Positions 13,827 to 22,341 of a DNA stretch of 64,000 nt are shown here, piece by piece. This stretch comes from Sphaerisporangium viridialbum. Its GTDB lineage: Bacteria; Actinomycetota; Actinomycetes; Streptosporangiales; Streptosporangiaceae. Made by a program: the position numbers and the translations under genes. The stretch lies in the NCBI RefSeq assembly GCF_049674955.1, contig NZ_CP187232.1, positions 7,936,001 through 8,000,000 of the forward strand, in the 5' to 3' direction. How positions within the stretch are numbered: position 1 is the first letter of the stretch; every line of letters begins with the position of its first letter. The notes beneath the pieces are model-generated. The model did not search any database. It was not told the origin of the DNA and saw only the letters and a program-made list of their open reading frames with translations.

Positions 13827-13864
13827 ACGACGCCCCCGCCGCGAGATCGCGGCGGGGGCGTCGT
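13827..13864 (-). terminator. terminator downstream of tig
   Basis: Perfect inverted repeat of 16 to 18 bp (acgacgcccccgccgc ... gcggcgggggcgtcgt) about 110 nt after the tig stop and 100 nt before the antiporter start. It should separate the two transcripts. Confidence 0.8.
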
Positions 13865-13973
13865 ACAGAGAATGCATCGCCTTCCAGCACGGCTCGATGT
13901 GAACCGGGCAACCGGAAGGCCCCGTCAACGCCTGAACGGTGATTCGGGCGCTGATGTCAGGCGAACCGGAGCG

Positions 13974-15347
13974 TCACTCGGCCGGCTGGGCGGCGCTCTC
14001 GGCGGCGGCGGCCTCGTCGGCCTCGTTGAGCTCGGTGTAGATGGCCTTGAGGTCGATCTCGTTGCCCGCATCGTCGGTCACCTTGGCCGCGTCGCCGATG
14101 ACGGTCTTGGCCTTGTCACGGACGATCTCGACCATCGCCAGCGTGAGCTGGTCGTTGTCGGCGAGGTGCTGGGCGAGGGTGTTCGGGGCGACGCCCATCT
14201 GCATGGCGCGGCGCACCACGAAGTTGGTGAGCTCCTGCTCGTTGACGCCGAGGTCCTCCTGCTTGACGATCTTGTCGAGCAGGAAGCCGGTCTTGATCGC
14301 CTTGCGGGAGTTCTCGTCGAACTCGGCGAACCGCTCTTCCTCGGTGGTCTGGTAGAGCCGGAAGTACGCCTCGCGGCTGAGGCCGCTCTCGCCGATCTGG
14401 TGCTCGAGATTGTGCTTGCGGGCGTCGAGCTCGGCCTTCAGCGCGCTGTCGGGGAGCGGGATGTCGAGCTGGTCGAGCAGGGTGGCCAGGGCGTTCTCGC
14501 GGGCCTGCACGACCTGGTCGACGAGCTTGTTGCGGCGGGCCTGCTCGCGGATGCTGTCGCGCAGCTCCTCGAGGGTGTCGAACTCGCTGGCGAGGCCGGC
14601 GAACTCGTCGTCGAGCTCGGGGAGGACCTTCTCCTTGACGCTCTTGACGTTGATGGTGACGTCGGCTTCCTCGCCGGCGTTCTCACCGCCCACGAGCGTC
14701 GTAGTGAAGGTCTTCTCGTCGCCGGCGCCCATGCCGACCAGAGCGTCGTCGAGGCCTTCCAGCACCGAGCCGGCGCCGACCTCGTAGGAGACGTCCGAGG
14801 CCTGCTGCTCCTCGATGTTCTTTCCGTCGATCGTGGCGGAGAGGTCCATCACGACGTAGTCGCCGTTGCCGGCGGGGCGCTCGACCCCGGTCAGCGTCGC
14901 GAACCGCTGACGCAGCGCGTCGATCTGGGTGTCGATGTCCTCATCGGAGACCTCCGCCGAGGGAACGGTCACCTCAAGGCCTTCGTAGGCCGGGATGTCG
15001 AAGGCCGGGCGGACGTCCACCTCCGCGGTGAACTCCACCTCCTTGCCATCGTCGATCTTGGTGACCTCGATCTCGGGCTGGCTCACGGGGAAGACGTCGC
15101 TCTCGTCGACGGCCTGGCCGTACAGCTTCGGCAGGGCGTCGTTGAGGGTCTCTTCCAGAACCACCGCGCGGCCGAAGCGCTGCTCGATGATGCGGGCGGG
15201 AACTTTGCCGGGGCGGAAGCCGGGCACGCGCACCTGCTGCGCGACCTTCTTGTACGCCGCCTGCATGCTCGTCTCGAGCTCCTCGAACGGCACCTCGACG
15301 GTGAGCTTCACCCGGGTCGGGCTGAGCTCCTCGACAGCGGTCTTCAC
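13974..15347 (-). CDS. tig: trigger factor, ribosome-associated chaperone and peptidyl-prolyl isomerase
   Basis: 457 aa, normal for actinobacterial trigger factor. The N-terminal ribosome-binding domain contains the signature VPGFRPGKVP. A FKBP-like PPIase domain follows (about 150-250), then the helical C-terminal chaperone domain. The C-terminus is acidic and alanine-rich. The GTG start at 15347 is preceded by AAGGAG with 9 nt spacing. Its position upstream of the clpP1-clpP2-clpX genes is the conserved actinobacterial order, here interrupted by the antiporter. Confidence 0.97.
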   Translation of the reverse strand: MKTAVEELSPTRVKLTVEVPFEELETSMQAAYKKVAQQVRVPGFRPGKVPARIIEQRFGRAVVLEETLNDALPKLYGQAVDESDVFPVSQPEIEVTKIDDGKEVEFTAEVDVRPAFDIPAYEGLEVTVPSAEVSDEDIDTQIDALRQRFATLTGVERPAGNGDYVVMDLSATIDGKNIEEQQASDVSYEVGAGSVLEGLDDALVGMGAGDEKTFTTTLVGGENAGEEADVTINVKSVKEKVLPELDDEFAGLASEFDTLEELRDSIREQARRNKLVDQVVQARENALATLLDQLDIPLPDSALKAELDARKHNLEHQIGESGLSREAYFRLYQTTEEERFAEFDENSRKAIKTGFLLDKIVKQEDLGVNEQELTNFVVRRAMQMGVAPNTLAQHLADNDQLTLAMVEIVRDKAKTVIGDAAKVTDDAGNEIDLKAIYTELNEADEAAAAESAAQPAE

Positions 15348-15555
15348 GGGGTGGTCTCCTTGATCAAGCTTCTGGTGATCGCGGGCGCGTCATGCCGTAC
15401 GGCTACCGCGACATGCTCGCGCGCCGCGCCCACATGGGCGGCTCAGTGCACAGGCCAACGGGCACGAACTATCTGGGCGTGCTCAACTGTGGCGGGTGTC
15501 CAGCGCCGCATGCCAGTCTAGGGCAGGCGGGCACCTTCGGCGTCATCGACAGGCG

Positions 15556-16425
15556 TCAGAATCTATCAGAGATGATCTTCTGAAGAATGTCGACCGTCGC
15601 GTCCGGCGTGGTGCTCACGGCACACAGCCGCTCCATCACCTCGCTGTAACGGTCCACTTCCTCGCGTTTGTCCAGGTAGAGCGCGCTAGCAAGCTGCTCG
15701 ACGTATACCACGTCGGGAAGCTCGCTGTCCTCGAAACGTAGGATGCTGAAAGCGCCGCCCTCGGCGCTGTGCCCGCCGAAACTGAACGGCATGACCTGAA
15801 TCGTGATGTTCGGCTGGCGCATGAGCTCAAGCAGGTGCTCCAGCTGTCCGCGCATCACGTCGGCGCCGCCGATCGGCCTCCGCAGCGCGGCCTCGTCGAT
15901 CACCGCCCAGAAGACCGGCCCGTCGGCGCGGTCGAGGACGCGCTGCCGCTCCACCCGCAGGTCGACGCGGCGCGCGATCTCCGCGGGGCCGACACCGGCC
16001 GCGCCCGCGGTGATGACGGCGCGGGCGTACTCCTTGGTCTGCAGCAGGCCGGGGATGAACTGCACCTCGTAGGTGCGAATGCGCGATGTGGCCTCTTCCA
16101 GGCCGACGTACGCCTGGAACCAGGAGGGCAGGAGATCGTTGAAACGGTGCCACCAGCCTGGTTCGTTCGCTCTGTCCAGGAGGTCCATGACGGCCGACCT
16201 GGCCTCTCCGTCCGCGACTCCGTAAAAGGTGAGCAGGTCCGCCACATCGCGTTCCTTGAATCCGACCCGGCCCAGCTCCATCCTGCTGATCTTGGACTCG
16301 GAACCTCGGATCAGATGACCTGCCTCCTCGCGCGAAATGCCCTTTTGCTCGCGGAGGCGACGCAGCTGGGAGCCCAGGAGGATGCGGAGGGCCGTGGGAC
16401 CGGATCCAGGCTGGAACAGCGTCAT
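15556..16425 (-). CDS. XRE-family regulator with DUF5753 domain
   Basis: DNA-binding regulator of 289 aa. An N-terminal helix-turn-helix lies at about residues 15-70 (LRRLREQKGISREEAGHLI and following). The rest is the DUF5753 ligand or partner-binding domain, with its typical YEVQFIPGLLQT and FSFGGH stretches. The ATG at 16425 has a strong GAAGGAGG site. An upstream in-frame extension is not family-like. It is divergent from the HATPase gene at 16692. In streptomycetes such regulators often pair with small ATP-binding anti-sigma-like or DUF397 proteins. The inverted repeat at 16628-16655 is a candidate operator. Confidence 0.9.
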   Translation of the reverse strand: MTLFQPGSGPTALRILLGSQLRRLREQKGISREEAGHLIRGSESKISRMELGRVGFKERDVADLLTFYGVADGEARSAVMDLLDRANEPGWWHRFNDLLPSWFQAYVGLEEATSRIRTYEVQFIPGLLQTKEYARAVITAGAAGVGPAEIARRVDLRVERQRVLDRADGPVFWAVIDEAALRRPIGGADVMRGQLEHLLELMRQPNITIQVMPFSFGGHSAEGGAFSILRFEDSELPDVVYVEQLASALYLDKREEVDRYSEVMERLCAVSTTPDATVDILQKIISDRF

Positions 16426-16627
16426 TCGGCCTCCTTCTCTACTCAGGCCAGCCAACACAGTGTCACCACTTCCGGCCCCCGTGACAAGGTCTGGTCCGCG
16501 CGTCCCTATCACCTGTCGCGTCGTCACGACTCAGACGTCCCATCCGTACGAGTTCATGCGTCTGCACGGCGCAACTGCACGTGCATTTGGGTCTTGCACC
16601 GAGCCGCAATACTGACCCATGATGGTC

Positions 16628-16655
16628 TAGTGCATATTGGGTTAAAGGTGCACTA
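16628..16655. promoter_or_regulatory. inverted repeat in divergent promoter region
   Basis: tagtgca / tgcacta arms separated by 14 nt, 37 nt upstream of the HATPase start and about 200 nt upstream of the regulator. Candidate binding site for the DUF5753 regulator; the assignment is inference. Confidence 0.4.
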
Positions 16656-16691
16656 ACTCGTAAAAGAGACGACAGGCTGCGGAGACTGACA

Positions 16692-17201
16692 ATGACAGCG
16701 GGAGGTATCAGCAGGATGCTGGAGCCCGTATCCGCGGCCCGCTGCCTCGAAGCAACCCGTGAAGTGGGATTCCAAAGGCTGTTGCGGTCGAGCGGTCGCG
16801 AGGACGCCACCACCTGCCCGTTGCGTCCCCAGGCCGATTCGGTGAAAACGGCCCGCGACGTGACCCGGACCACCCTCAAGGGATGGGGACTTCCGGAACT
16901 CGGCGACGACGCGGCGCTCGTGGTGTCCGAACTGGTCACCAACGCCGTCCGCTACGCGAGCTACTCCACGCGGCGCTACGTCGAGCACCCGATCACGCTG
17001 ATGCTCCTGCGCCTTTCGCCGCATGTGCTGCTCGCGGTGTCGGACCCCAGCGACGAGGTGCCCACGCCCAAGGAGCCGGACTTCATCTCGGAGCACGGGC
17101 GCGGCCTGTACATCGTCGAGACCTACAGCAATTGCTGGGGCTGGGACGCGTTGGACGATGGCGGCAAGGCCGTCTGGGCCCTCTTCCGCGCCGACCGCTG
17201 A
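16692..17201 (+). CDS. ATP-binding protein, RsbW-like HATPase
   Basis: 169 aa with a GHKL/HATPase_c fold. The N-box is in ALVVSELVTNAVRYA (residues about 78-92), the D-box is around VSDPSDEVP and the G-box is GRGLYIV near residue 137. There is no sensor or dimerisation domain, so it resembles the anti-sigma kinase or serine-kinase class of small ATPases common in actinomycetes. The start is the ATG at 16692, downstream of gagacgacaggctgcggag-type purine-rich sequence, so the site is weak. It is divergent from the DUF5753 regulator, and the two may act together. Confidence 0.85.
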   Translation: MTAGGISRMLEPVSAARCLEATREVGFQRLLRSSGREDATTCPLRPQADSVKTARDVTRTTLKGWGLPELGDDAALVVSELVTNAVRYASYSTRRYVEHPITLMLLRLSPHVLLAVSDPSDEVPTPKEPDFISEHGRGLYIVETYSNCWGWDALDDGGKAVWALFRADR

Positions 17202-17365
17202 TTTCCGCGCCGACCGCTGAGCGTGCTCGCCCCGGCCCTGGCGGCCCGCGACCATTGCCCCTCGGTGCCGTGCTCTGAGCGCCGACGAACGGGCGCGATC
17301 GCCCGCTGAATCGATGGAACTCCGCCACCGGCTCCCCGCGTAGGCGGAGCCGGATAACCGGCGTG

Positions 17366-17439
17366 TCGGGGTGACCGGATTTGAACCGATGATCTCCTGC
17401 ACCCAAAGCAGGCGCGCTACCAAGCTGCGCTACACCCCG
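17366..17439 (-). tRNA. tRNA-Pro (anticodon TGG)
   Basis: The minus strand reads a full cloverleaf: acceptor CGGGGTG / CACCCCG, anticodon stem CCTGC / GCAGG with loop TTTGGGT (anticodon TGG), T-loop TTCAAAT between ATCGG and CCGGT. CCA is not encoded. Confidence 0.95.
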
Positions 17440-17529
17440 GAACGTCGGGTCGCTCGCGCACTCGCAATCTCCGGTACGCTTACGTCCTGACGACCGGATG
17501 AAGTCTAGACCAGACGGCGACCGGCTCGC

Positions 17530-17600
17530 GCGGACGTAGCTCAATGGTAGAGCCCCAGTCTTCCAAACTGGCTACGCGGGTTCGATTCCCGTCGTCCGCT
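17530..17600 (+). tRNA. tRNA-Gly (anticodon TCC)
   Basis: Acceptor GCGGACG / CGTCCGC, anticodon stem CCAGT / ACTGG with loop CTTCCAA (anticodon TCC), T-arm CGGGT TCGATTC. 71 nt without encoded CCA. Adjacent to an integrase remnant, so its 3' end was probably an attachment site. Confidence 0.95.
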
Positions 17601-17609
17601 CTCACGACA

Positions 17610-17648
17610 AAGGCCCAGGTAGAGGACATGTTCCTCGACCCGGGCCTT
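17610..17648. terminator. bidirectional hairpin between tRNA-Gly and integrase remnant
   Basis: 17-bp arms with two mismatches (aaggcccaggtagagga / tcctcgacccgggcctt) around a 5-nt loop. It is followed by ttaactcttt on the plus strand. It would end both the tRNA-Gly transcript and the opposing integrase transcript. Confidence 0.7.
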
Positions 17649-17708
17649 AACTCTTTCACGGCTTACTTTTGGTGTCGTGCCCGTTGCGTGCCCGTCCCCT
17701 TTTCGGGC

Positions 17709-17963
17709 CTACGAGCGTGCCCGTTCCCCCGTCGCCGGCTTCCGCCGCTTCTCTGGCGTGCCCTCACGAGCGACCTTGAGCGCCTGGCCGAGTGCCTCCG
17801 CGATGACCTTGCCCCGGTCCTGCGTCGCGTGCTGGTAGATCAGCGCCGCTCGGGGGCTCGCGTGGCCCATCCTCACCATCAGCTCCTTGAGGCTTGCACC
17901 CGATGCCGCCCCGAGCGTGTTACCCACGTGACGAAGATCACGGAAGTGAGCTGATCTTCCAAA
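17709..17963 (-). pseudogene. tyrosine recombinase (phage-type integrase), C-terminal fragment
   Basis: About 85 residues match the C-terminus of actinobacterial integrases: HFRDLRHVGNTL, then KELMVRMGHASPRAALIYQH with the catalytic tyrosine, and a basic tail. The N-terminal arm-binding, core-binding and first catalytic Arg regions are missing. The family HxxR box normally reads HDLRH and here reads RDLRH, so the catalytic histidine is also lost. The fragment points toward tRNA-Gly, as integrases of tRNA-targeted elements do. The join to the next region falls near 17960. It looks like the scar of an excised or decayed integrative element. Confidence 0.8.
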
Positions 17964-18070
17964 GCCCCGAGTTGCCTGCTGCGCTGACCACGGTGGCCTG
18001 GCTCCAACAGCGGGAAGCGGAAACCGGCGGCGTCCGTGTTGACGCGGCATCCCGAGGGCAGGGGGAGGCC

Positions 18071-19426
18071 ATGGCTGCGGAAGTGGAAGAGTTCGACGTC
18101 ATCGTCGTGGGTCTCGGGCCGGGCGGCGAGGACGTCGCCGGGCGCCTGGCGGAGGCGGGCCTGGCGGTCGCCGGGGTGGAGGCCAACCTGGTGGGTGGCG
18201 AGTGTCCCTACTGGGGATGCGTCCCGTCCAAAATGATGATCCGGGCGGCCGGCCTGCTCGCCGAGGGCAGGCGGATTCCCGGGATGGCGGGCGGGGCCGC
18301 CATCACACCCAACTGGGCTCCTGTGGCCCGTCGCATCCGTGAGGAGGCGACGGACAACTGGAACGACAAGGTCGCCGCCGCCAGGTTCACCGACAAGGGC
18401 GGCACACTGGTACGAGGCCGTGGCAGGATCACCGGGCCGAAAGAGGTCACGGTCGACCGCGCGCGCACGCTGCGCGCCCGCCGCGGCGTGGTCATCTCCA
18501 TCGGCTCCCAGGCCGCCGTCCCGCCCATCGCGGGGCTCGCGGGCACGCCCTACTGGACCAACCACGACGCGATCGAGACCGAGCAGGTGCCGGAGTCGCT
18601 CGTCGTGCTCGGCGGGGGCGCCATCGGGGCCGAACTGGCCCAGGTGTTCGCCCGTTTCGGCGCCGAGGTCACCGTGATCGAGGCCGCCGAGCGGCTCCTC
18701 GGTCCCGAGGAACCGGAGGCGTGCGAGCTGGTCGCGAAGGTCTTCGCCGACGAGGGGATGACGGTCCGCGCCGGCACCGAGGTCACGCGGGTGGACCACC
18801 ACGGGGCCGCCTTCACCGTGATGACCGAGGACGGCAGCCACCGTGCCGAGAGGCTGCTGATCGCCACCGGGCGCAGGTCCGACCTCGCCGCGCTCGGCGT
18901 CGGCGCGATCGGGCTCGACGAGTCCGCGCACGCGATCAAGGTCGACGAGCACATGCGCGCCGGGGAGGGAGTCTGGGCGGTCGGCGACGTGACGGGCAAG
19001 GGCGCGTTCACCCACATGTCGATGTACCAGGCGGAGATCGCGCTGGCCGACATCCTGGGCGAGCGCGGGCCGGCCGCGTCCTATCACGCCGTCCCGAGGG
19101 TGACCTTCACCGATCCGGAGGTGGCGGCGGTGGGGATGACCGAGCGCGAGGCGCGCGAGAAGGGCCTCGCCGCGCGGACCGCGTTCACCCGGCTCTCCTC
19201 GTCCGCCCGTGGCTGGATCCACCGGGCCGAGGGCTTCGTCAAACTGGTGGCGGACGGGCGCGTACTGGTCGGCGCGACGACCGCCGGGCCGTACGCGGGC
19301 GAGATGCTGAGCATGCTGACCCTGGCCGTCCACTCGCGGGTGCCGATCGAGCAGCTTAAGACCATGATCTATGCATATCCGACATTTCACCGGGCGATCG
19401 AGGACACCCTCCGGCAGCTCGACTGA
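18071..19426 (+). CDS. FAD-dependent pyridine nucleotide-disulfide oxidoreductase
   Basis: 451 aa, class I flavin disulfide reductase fold. An FAD-binding GLGPGG motif is near residue 14. The redox disulfide is Cys45 and Cys50 in GGECPYWGCVPSK, matching the CxxxxC spacing of lipoamide dehydrogenase and mercuric reductase. An NAD(P)-binding VLGGGAIGAELAQ stretch lies mid-protein. The dimerisation domain ends with YAYPTFHRAIED, which supplies the His-Glu pair. The ATG at 18071 is preceded by GGGGGAGG. There are no E2 or E3 partner genes nearby and no N-terminal metal-binding domain, so the substrate is unknown. It is probably not the dedicated pyruvate dehydrogenase E3. Confidence 0.88.
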   Translation: MAAEVEEFDVIVVGLGPGGEDVAGRLAEAGLAVAGVEANLVGGECPYWGCVPSKMMIRAAGLLAEGRRIPGMAGGAAITPNWAPVARRIREEATDNWNDKVAAARFTDKGGTLVRGRGRITGPKEVTVDRARTLRARRGVVISIGSQAAVPPIAGLAGTPYWTNHDAIETEQVPESLVVLGGGAIGAELAQVFARFGAEVTVIEAAERLLGPEEPEACELVAKVFADEGMTVRAGTEVTRVDHHGAAFTVMTEDGSHRAERLLIATGRRSDLAALGVGAIGLDESAHAIKVDEHMRAGEGVWAVGDVTGKGAFTHMSMYQAEIALADILGERGPAASYHAVPRVTFTDPEVAAVGMTEREAREKGLAARTAFTRLSSSARGWIHRAEGFVKLVADGRVLVGATTAGPYAGEMLSMLTLAVHSRVPIEQLKTMIYAYPTFHRAIEDTLRQLD

Positions 19427-19527
19427 CCCTTCGTGTCCTCACCGGCGCGGTGACGTGGACCGCCCGTCGCTCCCCCTGACGGGATCTTTCGGGCGGGTTA
19501 CCGTCGGTTGGACGACGCGGGAGGGGC

Positions 19528-20100
19528 ATGATGACGATGGACATCCGGGAGGCCTACCGGAGGGCTCTCGACTGTTTCGGCGCGCAGGTGCACCGGGTTA
19601 GGGCACACCAGTGGCGGCTTCCCACCGCGTGCGGCGGCTGGGACGTGCGCACCCTGGTCGACCACCTCGTGGGCGAGACCCTGTGGGCGCCGGAGCTGCT
19701 GGCGGGCAGGACGGTCGCGGAGGTGGGCGACCTCTTCGAGGGCGACCTGCTCGGCGACGATCCGGTGAAGGCGTTCGACGTCGCGGCCACCGCCGTGGTG
19801 CGGGCCATGGAGCCGGAGGACGTGCCGGCGCGCACGGTCCACCTGTCGTTCGGCGACGTGCCCGCCGGGGAGTACATCACCGAGCTGTTCGCGGACACGC
19901 TGATCCACACCTGGGACATGGCCACGGCGATCGGCGGCGACCACCGCCTCGATCCCGAGCTGGTCGAGGTGTGCGCGCAGTGGTTCGCCGGCACCGAGGA
20001 CGCCTATCGGCAGGCCGGGGTGATAGGAGAACGCCCGCCCTTACCCGAGGACGCCGACCCGCAGACACGCCTGCTCGCCGCGTGGGGACGCGGCGGCTGA
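19528..20100 (+). CDS. TIGR03086-family metal-binding protein (mycothiol-dependent maleylpyruvate isomerase-like)
   Basis: 190 aa. It has the DinB/MDMPI-like four-helix fold with candidate metal-ligand histidines in LVDHLVGE and in DTLIHTWDMATAIG, the two motifs that mark TIGR03086 proteins. Family members are thought to bind a divalent metal and use or transfer mycothiol; most are uncharacterised. Three in-frame ATGs (19528, 19531, 19537) lie downstream of GGAGGGG. 19531 has the best spacing, but I kept the first. It is monocistronic between the oxidoreductase and the convergent bL37 gene. Confidence 0.85.
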   Translation: MMTMDIREAYRRALDCFGAQVHRVRAHQWRLPTACGGWDVRTLVDHLVGETLWAPELLAGRTVAEVGDLFEGDLLGDDPVKAFDVAATAVVRAMEPEDVPARTVHLSFGDVPAGEYITELFADTLIHTWDMATAIGGDHRLDPELVEVCAQWFAGTEDAYRQAGVIGERPPLPEDADPQTRLLAAWGRGG

Positions 20101-20120
20101 TACCGCGGGTGCTCCGGCGG

Positions 20121-20198
20121 TCAGCGGGACACCGGCCGCTTGCCGTGGTTGGCCTTCTTCTTCCTGCGGGCCTTGCCCTTGCGCGCGCGTCTGCCCAT
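20121..20198 (-). CDS. 50S ribosomal protein bL37 (mini protein)
   Basis: 25-residue, extremely basic peptide beginning MGRRARKGKARRKK and ending KANHGKRPVSR. The KANHGKRP ending is the signature of actinobacterial bL37, first seen in mycobacterial ribosome structures, where it binds 23S rRNA. The ATG at 20198 has GAAGGGG upstream with 7 nt spacing. It is convergent with the TIGR03086 gene and divergent from the DeoR regulator. Automatic gene finders often miss it because of its size. Confidence 0.85.
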   Translation of the reverse strand: MGRRARKGKARRKKKANHGKRPVSR

Positions 20199-20326
20199 CT
20201 CGCGGTCCCCTTCCCGTGCGGCTCGTCCAACCACACTGCTCCTGGGGCCGGAGCCGTACAAGGCCCAAAGGTCAAAGATCGCGTCATACGCGCGTGGTTC
20301 CCGTTGCGAGCTCTCCGCCATCAAGT

Positions 20327-20377
20327 TTCAACATTGGATCGTTAGCAACGTGCGATAATTTGTTGGAATCTGTTGAA
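20327..20377 (+). promoter_or_regulatory. putative operator and promoter of the deoR-galT operon
   Basis: TTCAACA (20327-20333) is repeated in inverted form as TGTTGGAA (20361) and TGTTGAA (20371). They flank an extended -10, TGCGATAAT (20351-20359). The arrangement suits autoregulation by the adjacent DeoR protein. The assignment is inference. Confidence 0.4.
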
Positions 20378-20388
20378 GAGGAGAGACG

Positions 20389-21189
20389 ATGCTGGCCCAG
20401 CAACGGCAGCAGGCGATCCTCGAGCGCGTTCGCAGGAACGGCGCGGCACGGGTCGCCGACCTGGTCCGCGAGCTCGGGGTATCCGATATGACCATCCGCC
20501 GCGACCTGGAGGTCCTGGCCGAGCGCGGGCTGATCGAGAAGGTGCACGGCGGCGCCACCGCCACGGGCGCCGGGTCGACAGAGGAGCCGGGGTTCGCGGC
20601 CAAGTCCGTGCGCCAGCAGGCCGAGAAGGAGGCCATCGCGCGCCAGGCCGCCGAGCTCGTACGCCCGGGCACCGCCGTGGCGCTGTCGGCCGGCACGACC
20701 ACCTGGACGCTCGCCCACCACCTGGCCGACATCCCCGAGCTGACCGTCATCACCAACTCGGTACAGGTCGCCGACGTCTTCCACCGGTCCGGGCGCGCCG
20801 ACCAGACCGTGGTGCTCACCGGAGGAGTGCGCACTCCGTCGGACGCGCTGGTGGGCCCGGTCGCCGTGGCTGCCATCCGCCAGCTGAACGTCGACACGCT
20901 GATGCTGGGCGTGCACGGCATGAACCCCAGGGCGGGGTTCACGACTCCCAACCTGCTGGAGGCCGAGACCAACCGCGAGCTGGTCGCCGCCGCGCAGCAG
21001 CTGGTCGTGCTCGCCGACCACACCAAGTGGGGCACGGTGGGCATCAGCACGATCGCCAAGCTGGAGGAGGCCCACGTCGTGATCAGCGACACTGGCCTGC
21101 CCGAGGAGGCCAGGTCGGCGCTGTCCGACCAGGTCGGCACGCTGATCATCACCGATCCCGCCGGGGCCCCGCAGGTGGTGGCCCAGTGA
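20389..21189 (+). CDS. DeoR/GlpR-family transcriptional regulator
   Basis: 266 aa. The N-terminal winged helix carries the DeoR signature (VADLVRELGVSDMTIRRDL, residues about 21-39), followed by RGLIEKVHGGA. The C-terminal DeoRC sugar-phosphate sensor domain includes the VALSAGTTT and ITNS blocks and ends around VVLADHTKWG. The ATG at 20389 is preceded by GAGGAGAG. Its stop overlaps the galT start (GTGA), so the two are translationally coupled. The likely role is control of galactose or another sugar-phosphate pathway, with a phosphosugar inducer. Confidence 0.92.
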   Translation: MLAQQRQQAILERVRRNGAARVADLVRELGVSDMTIRRDLEVLAERGLIEKVHGGATATGAGSTEEPGFAAKSVRQQAEKEAIARQAAELVRPGTAVALSAGTTTWTLAHHLADIPELTVITNSVQVADVFHRSGRADQTVVLTGGVRTPSDALVGPVAVAAIRQLNVDTLMLGVHGMNPRAGFTTPNLLEAETNRELVAAAQQLVVLADHTKWGTVGISTIAKLEEAHVVISDTGLPEEARSALSDQVGTLIITDPAGAPQVVAQ

Positions 21190-22268
21190 AGCGCACGGCC
21201 ACCCGTCTCGCCGACGGCCGCGAGCTGATCTACTTCGACCGCCGCGACGACGCCGACCGTGGCGCGCCCGACACCCGCGAGCTGCCCCCGCGCCCTCCGG
21301 CCTCCGAGCTGCGCCACGACCCGGTCATGGACGAGTGGGTCGCGGTCGCCGGTCACCGGCAGAGCCGTACGTTCCTGCCGCCCGCCGACGAGTGCCCCCT
21401 GTGTCCCTCGGCGCCGGGCCGGGCGACCGAGATCCCGGCCGCGGAGTACGACGTCGCCGTCTTCGAGAACCGGTTCCCGTCCTTCAGCTTCCACGAGGGC
21501 GACTACGAGCAGGTCGGCGGCCTGAGCGAGGTACGGCCCGGCCTCGGCCGCTGTGAGGTGGTGTGCTTCACCTCCGAGCACGGGTCGTCGTTCGCCGCGC
21601 TCTCCCCCGGCCAGGTCGACCTGGTCCTCACGGCCTGGGCCGACCGCACCGCGGAGCTCGCGGCGCTGCCCGGCGTGGAGCAGGTGTTCTGCTTCGAGAA
21701 CCGCGGCGCCGAGATCGGCATCACGCTGGCGCACCCGCACGGCCAGATCTACGCCTATCCCTACGTGACGCCGCGGACCCGGCAGATGCTGGCCTCCGCC
21801 GGGCGATACCGGGAGCGGACGGGCGCCAACCTGTTCGCCGACGTGCTGGCGGCCGAGAGGAAGGCCGAGACGCGCCTGGTGGCGTCGAACGACCACTGGA
21901 CGGCGTTCGTCCCCGCCGCGGCCCGGTGGCCGTTCGAGGTGCACGTCTACCTGAACCGCCAGGTGCCCGACCTGTGCTCGCTGGACGCCGAGGAGCGTGC
22001 CGCCTTCGGCCCCCTCTACACCGATGTGCTCCGGCGGCTGGACGGGCTGTTCGGCGTGCCGATGCCCTATGTCGCGGCCTGGCACCAGGCCCCGGTGCGC
22101 ACCGGGCGCGACCTGGCCTACCTGCACCTCCAGCTGTTCAGCATCCGGCGGGCCGAGCGGAAGCTCAAGTATCTGGCCGGTTCGGAGTCCGCGATGGGCG
22201 CCTTCGTGAACGACGTCCTCCCCGAGGAGGCGGCCAGGCTGCTCCGGTCACAGGATGACCTGGGGTGA
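21186..22268 (+). CDS. galT: galactose-1-phosphate uridylyltransferase
   Basis: Leloir pathway enzyme that exchanges UMP between UDP-glucose and galactose-1-phosphate; 360 aa. The catalytic HPHGQ motif is present (LAHPHGQIYAYPYVTPR), as is the zinc-binding CPLC near the N-terminus. The GTG at 21186 overlaps the deoR stop by 4 nt. galK and galE are not in the window. A hairpin at 22321-22341 ends the operon before the riboswitch. Confidence 0.95.
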   Translation: MKRTATRLADGRELIYFDRRDDADRGAPDTRELPPRPPASELRHDPVMDEWVAVAGHRQSRTFLPPADECPLCPSAPGRATEIPAAEYDVAVFENRFPSFSFHEGDYEQVGGLSEVRPGLGRCEVVCFTSEHGSSFAALSPGQVDLVLTAWADRTAELAALPGVEQVFCFENRGAEIGITLAHPHGQIYAYPYVTPRTRQMLASAGRYRERTGANLFADVLAAERKAETRLVASNDHWTAFVPAAARWPFEVHVYLNRQVPDLCSLDAEERAAFGPLYTDVLRRLDGLFGVPMPYVAAWHQAPVRTGRDLAYLHLQLFSIRRAERKLKYLAGSESAMGAFVNDVLPEEAARLLRSQDDLG

Positions 22269-22320
22269 TTTAGGCCCAAGAGTCGCCATAACCAGGCCTT
22301 TACCACTACCATCCATCGCA

Positions 22321-22341
22321 CACCGGCCGTATCGGCCGGTG
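22321..22341 (+). terminator. hairpin after galT
   Basis: caccggccg / cggccggtg, 9 bp with a 3-nt loop, 52 nt after the galT stop and just before the riboswitch. It may also brace the riboswitch 5' end. Confidence 0.5.

Noticed and set aside
12159..15521. Very long plus-strand open frame (1120 codons)
   Set aside because: Runs antisense across the antiporter and tig, including their intergenic terminator, with low-complexity composition. Codon-bias artefact.
17600..18070. Complete integrated element at tRNA-Gly
   Set aside because: Only a short integrase fragment remains. No second copy of the tRNA 3' end, excisionase or replication gene was seen.
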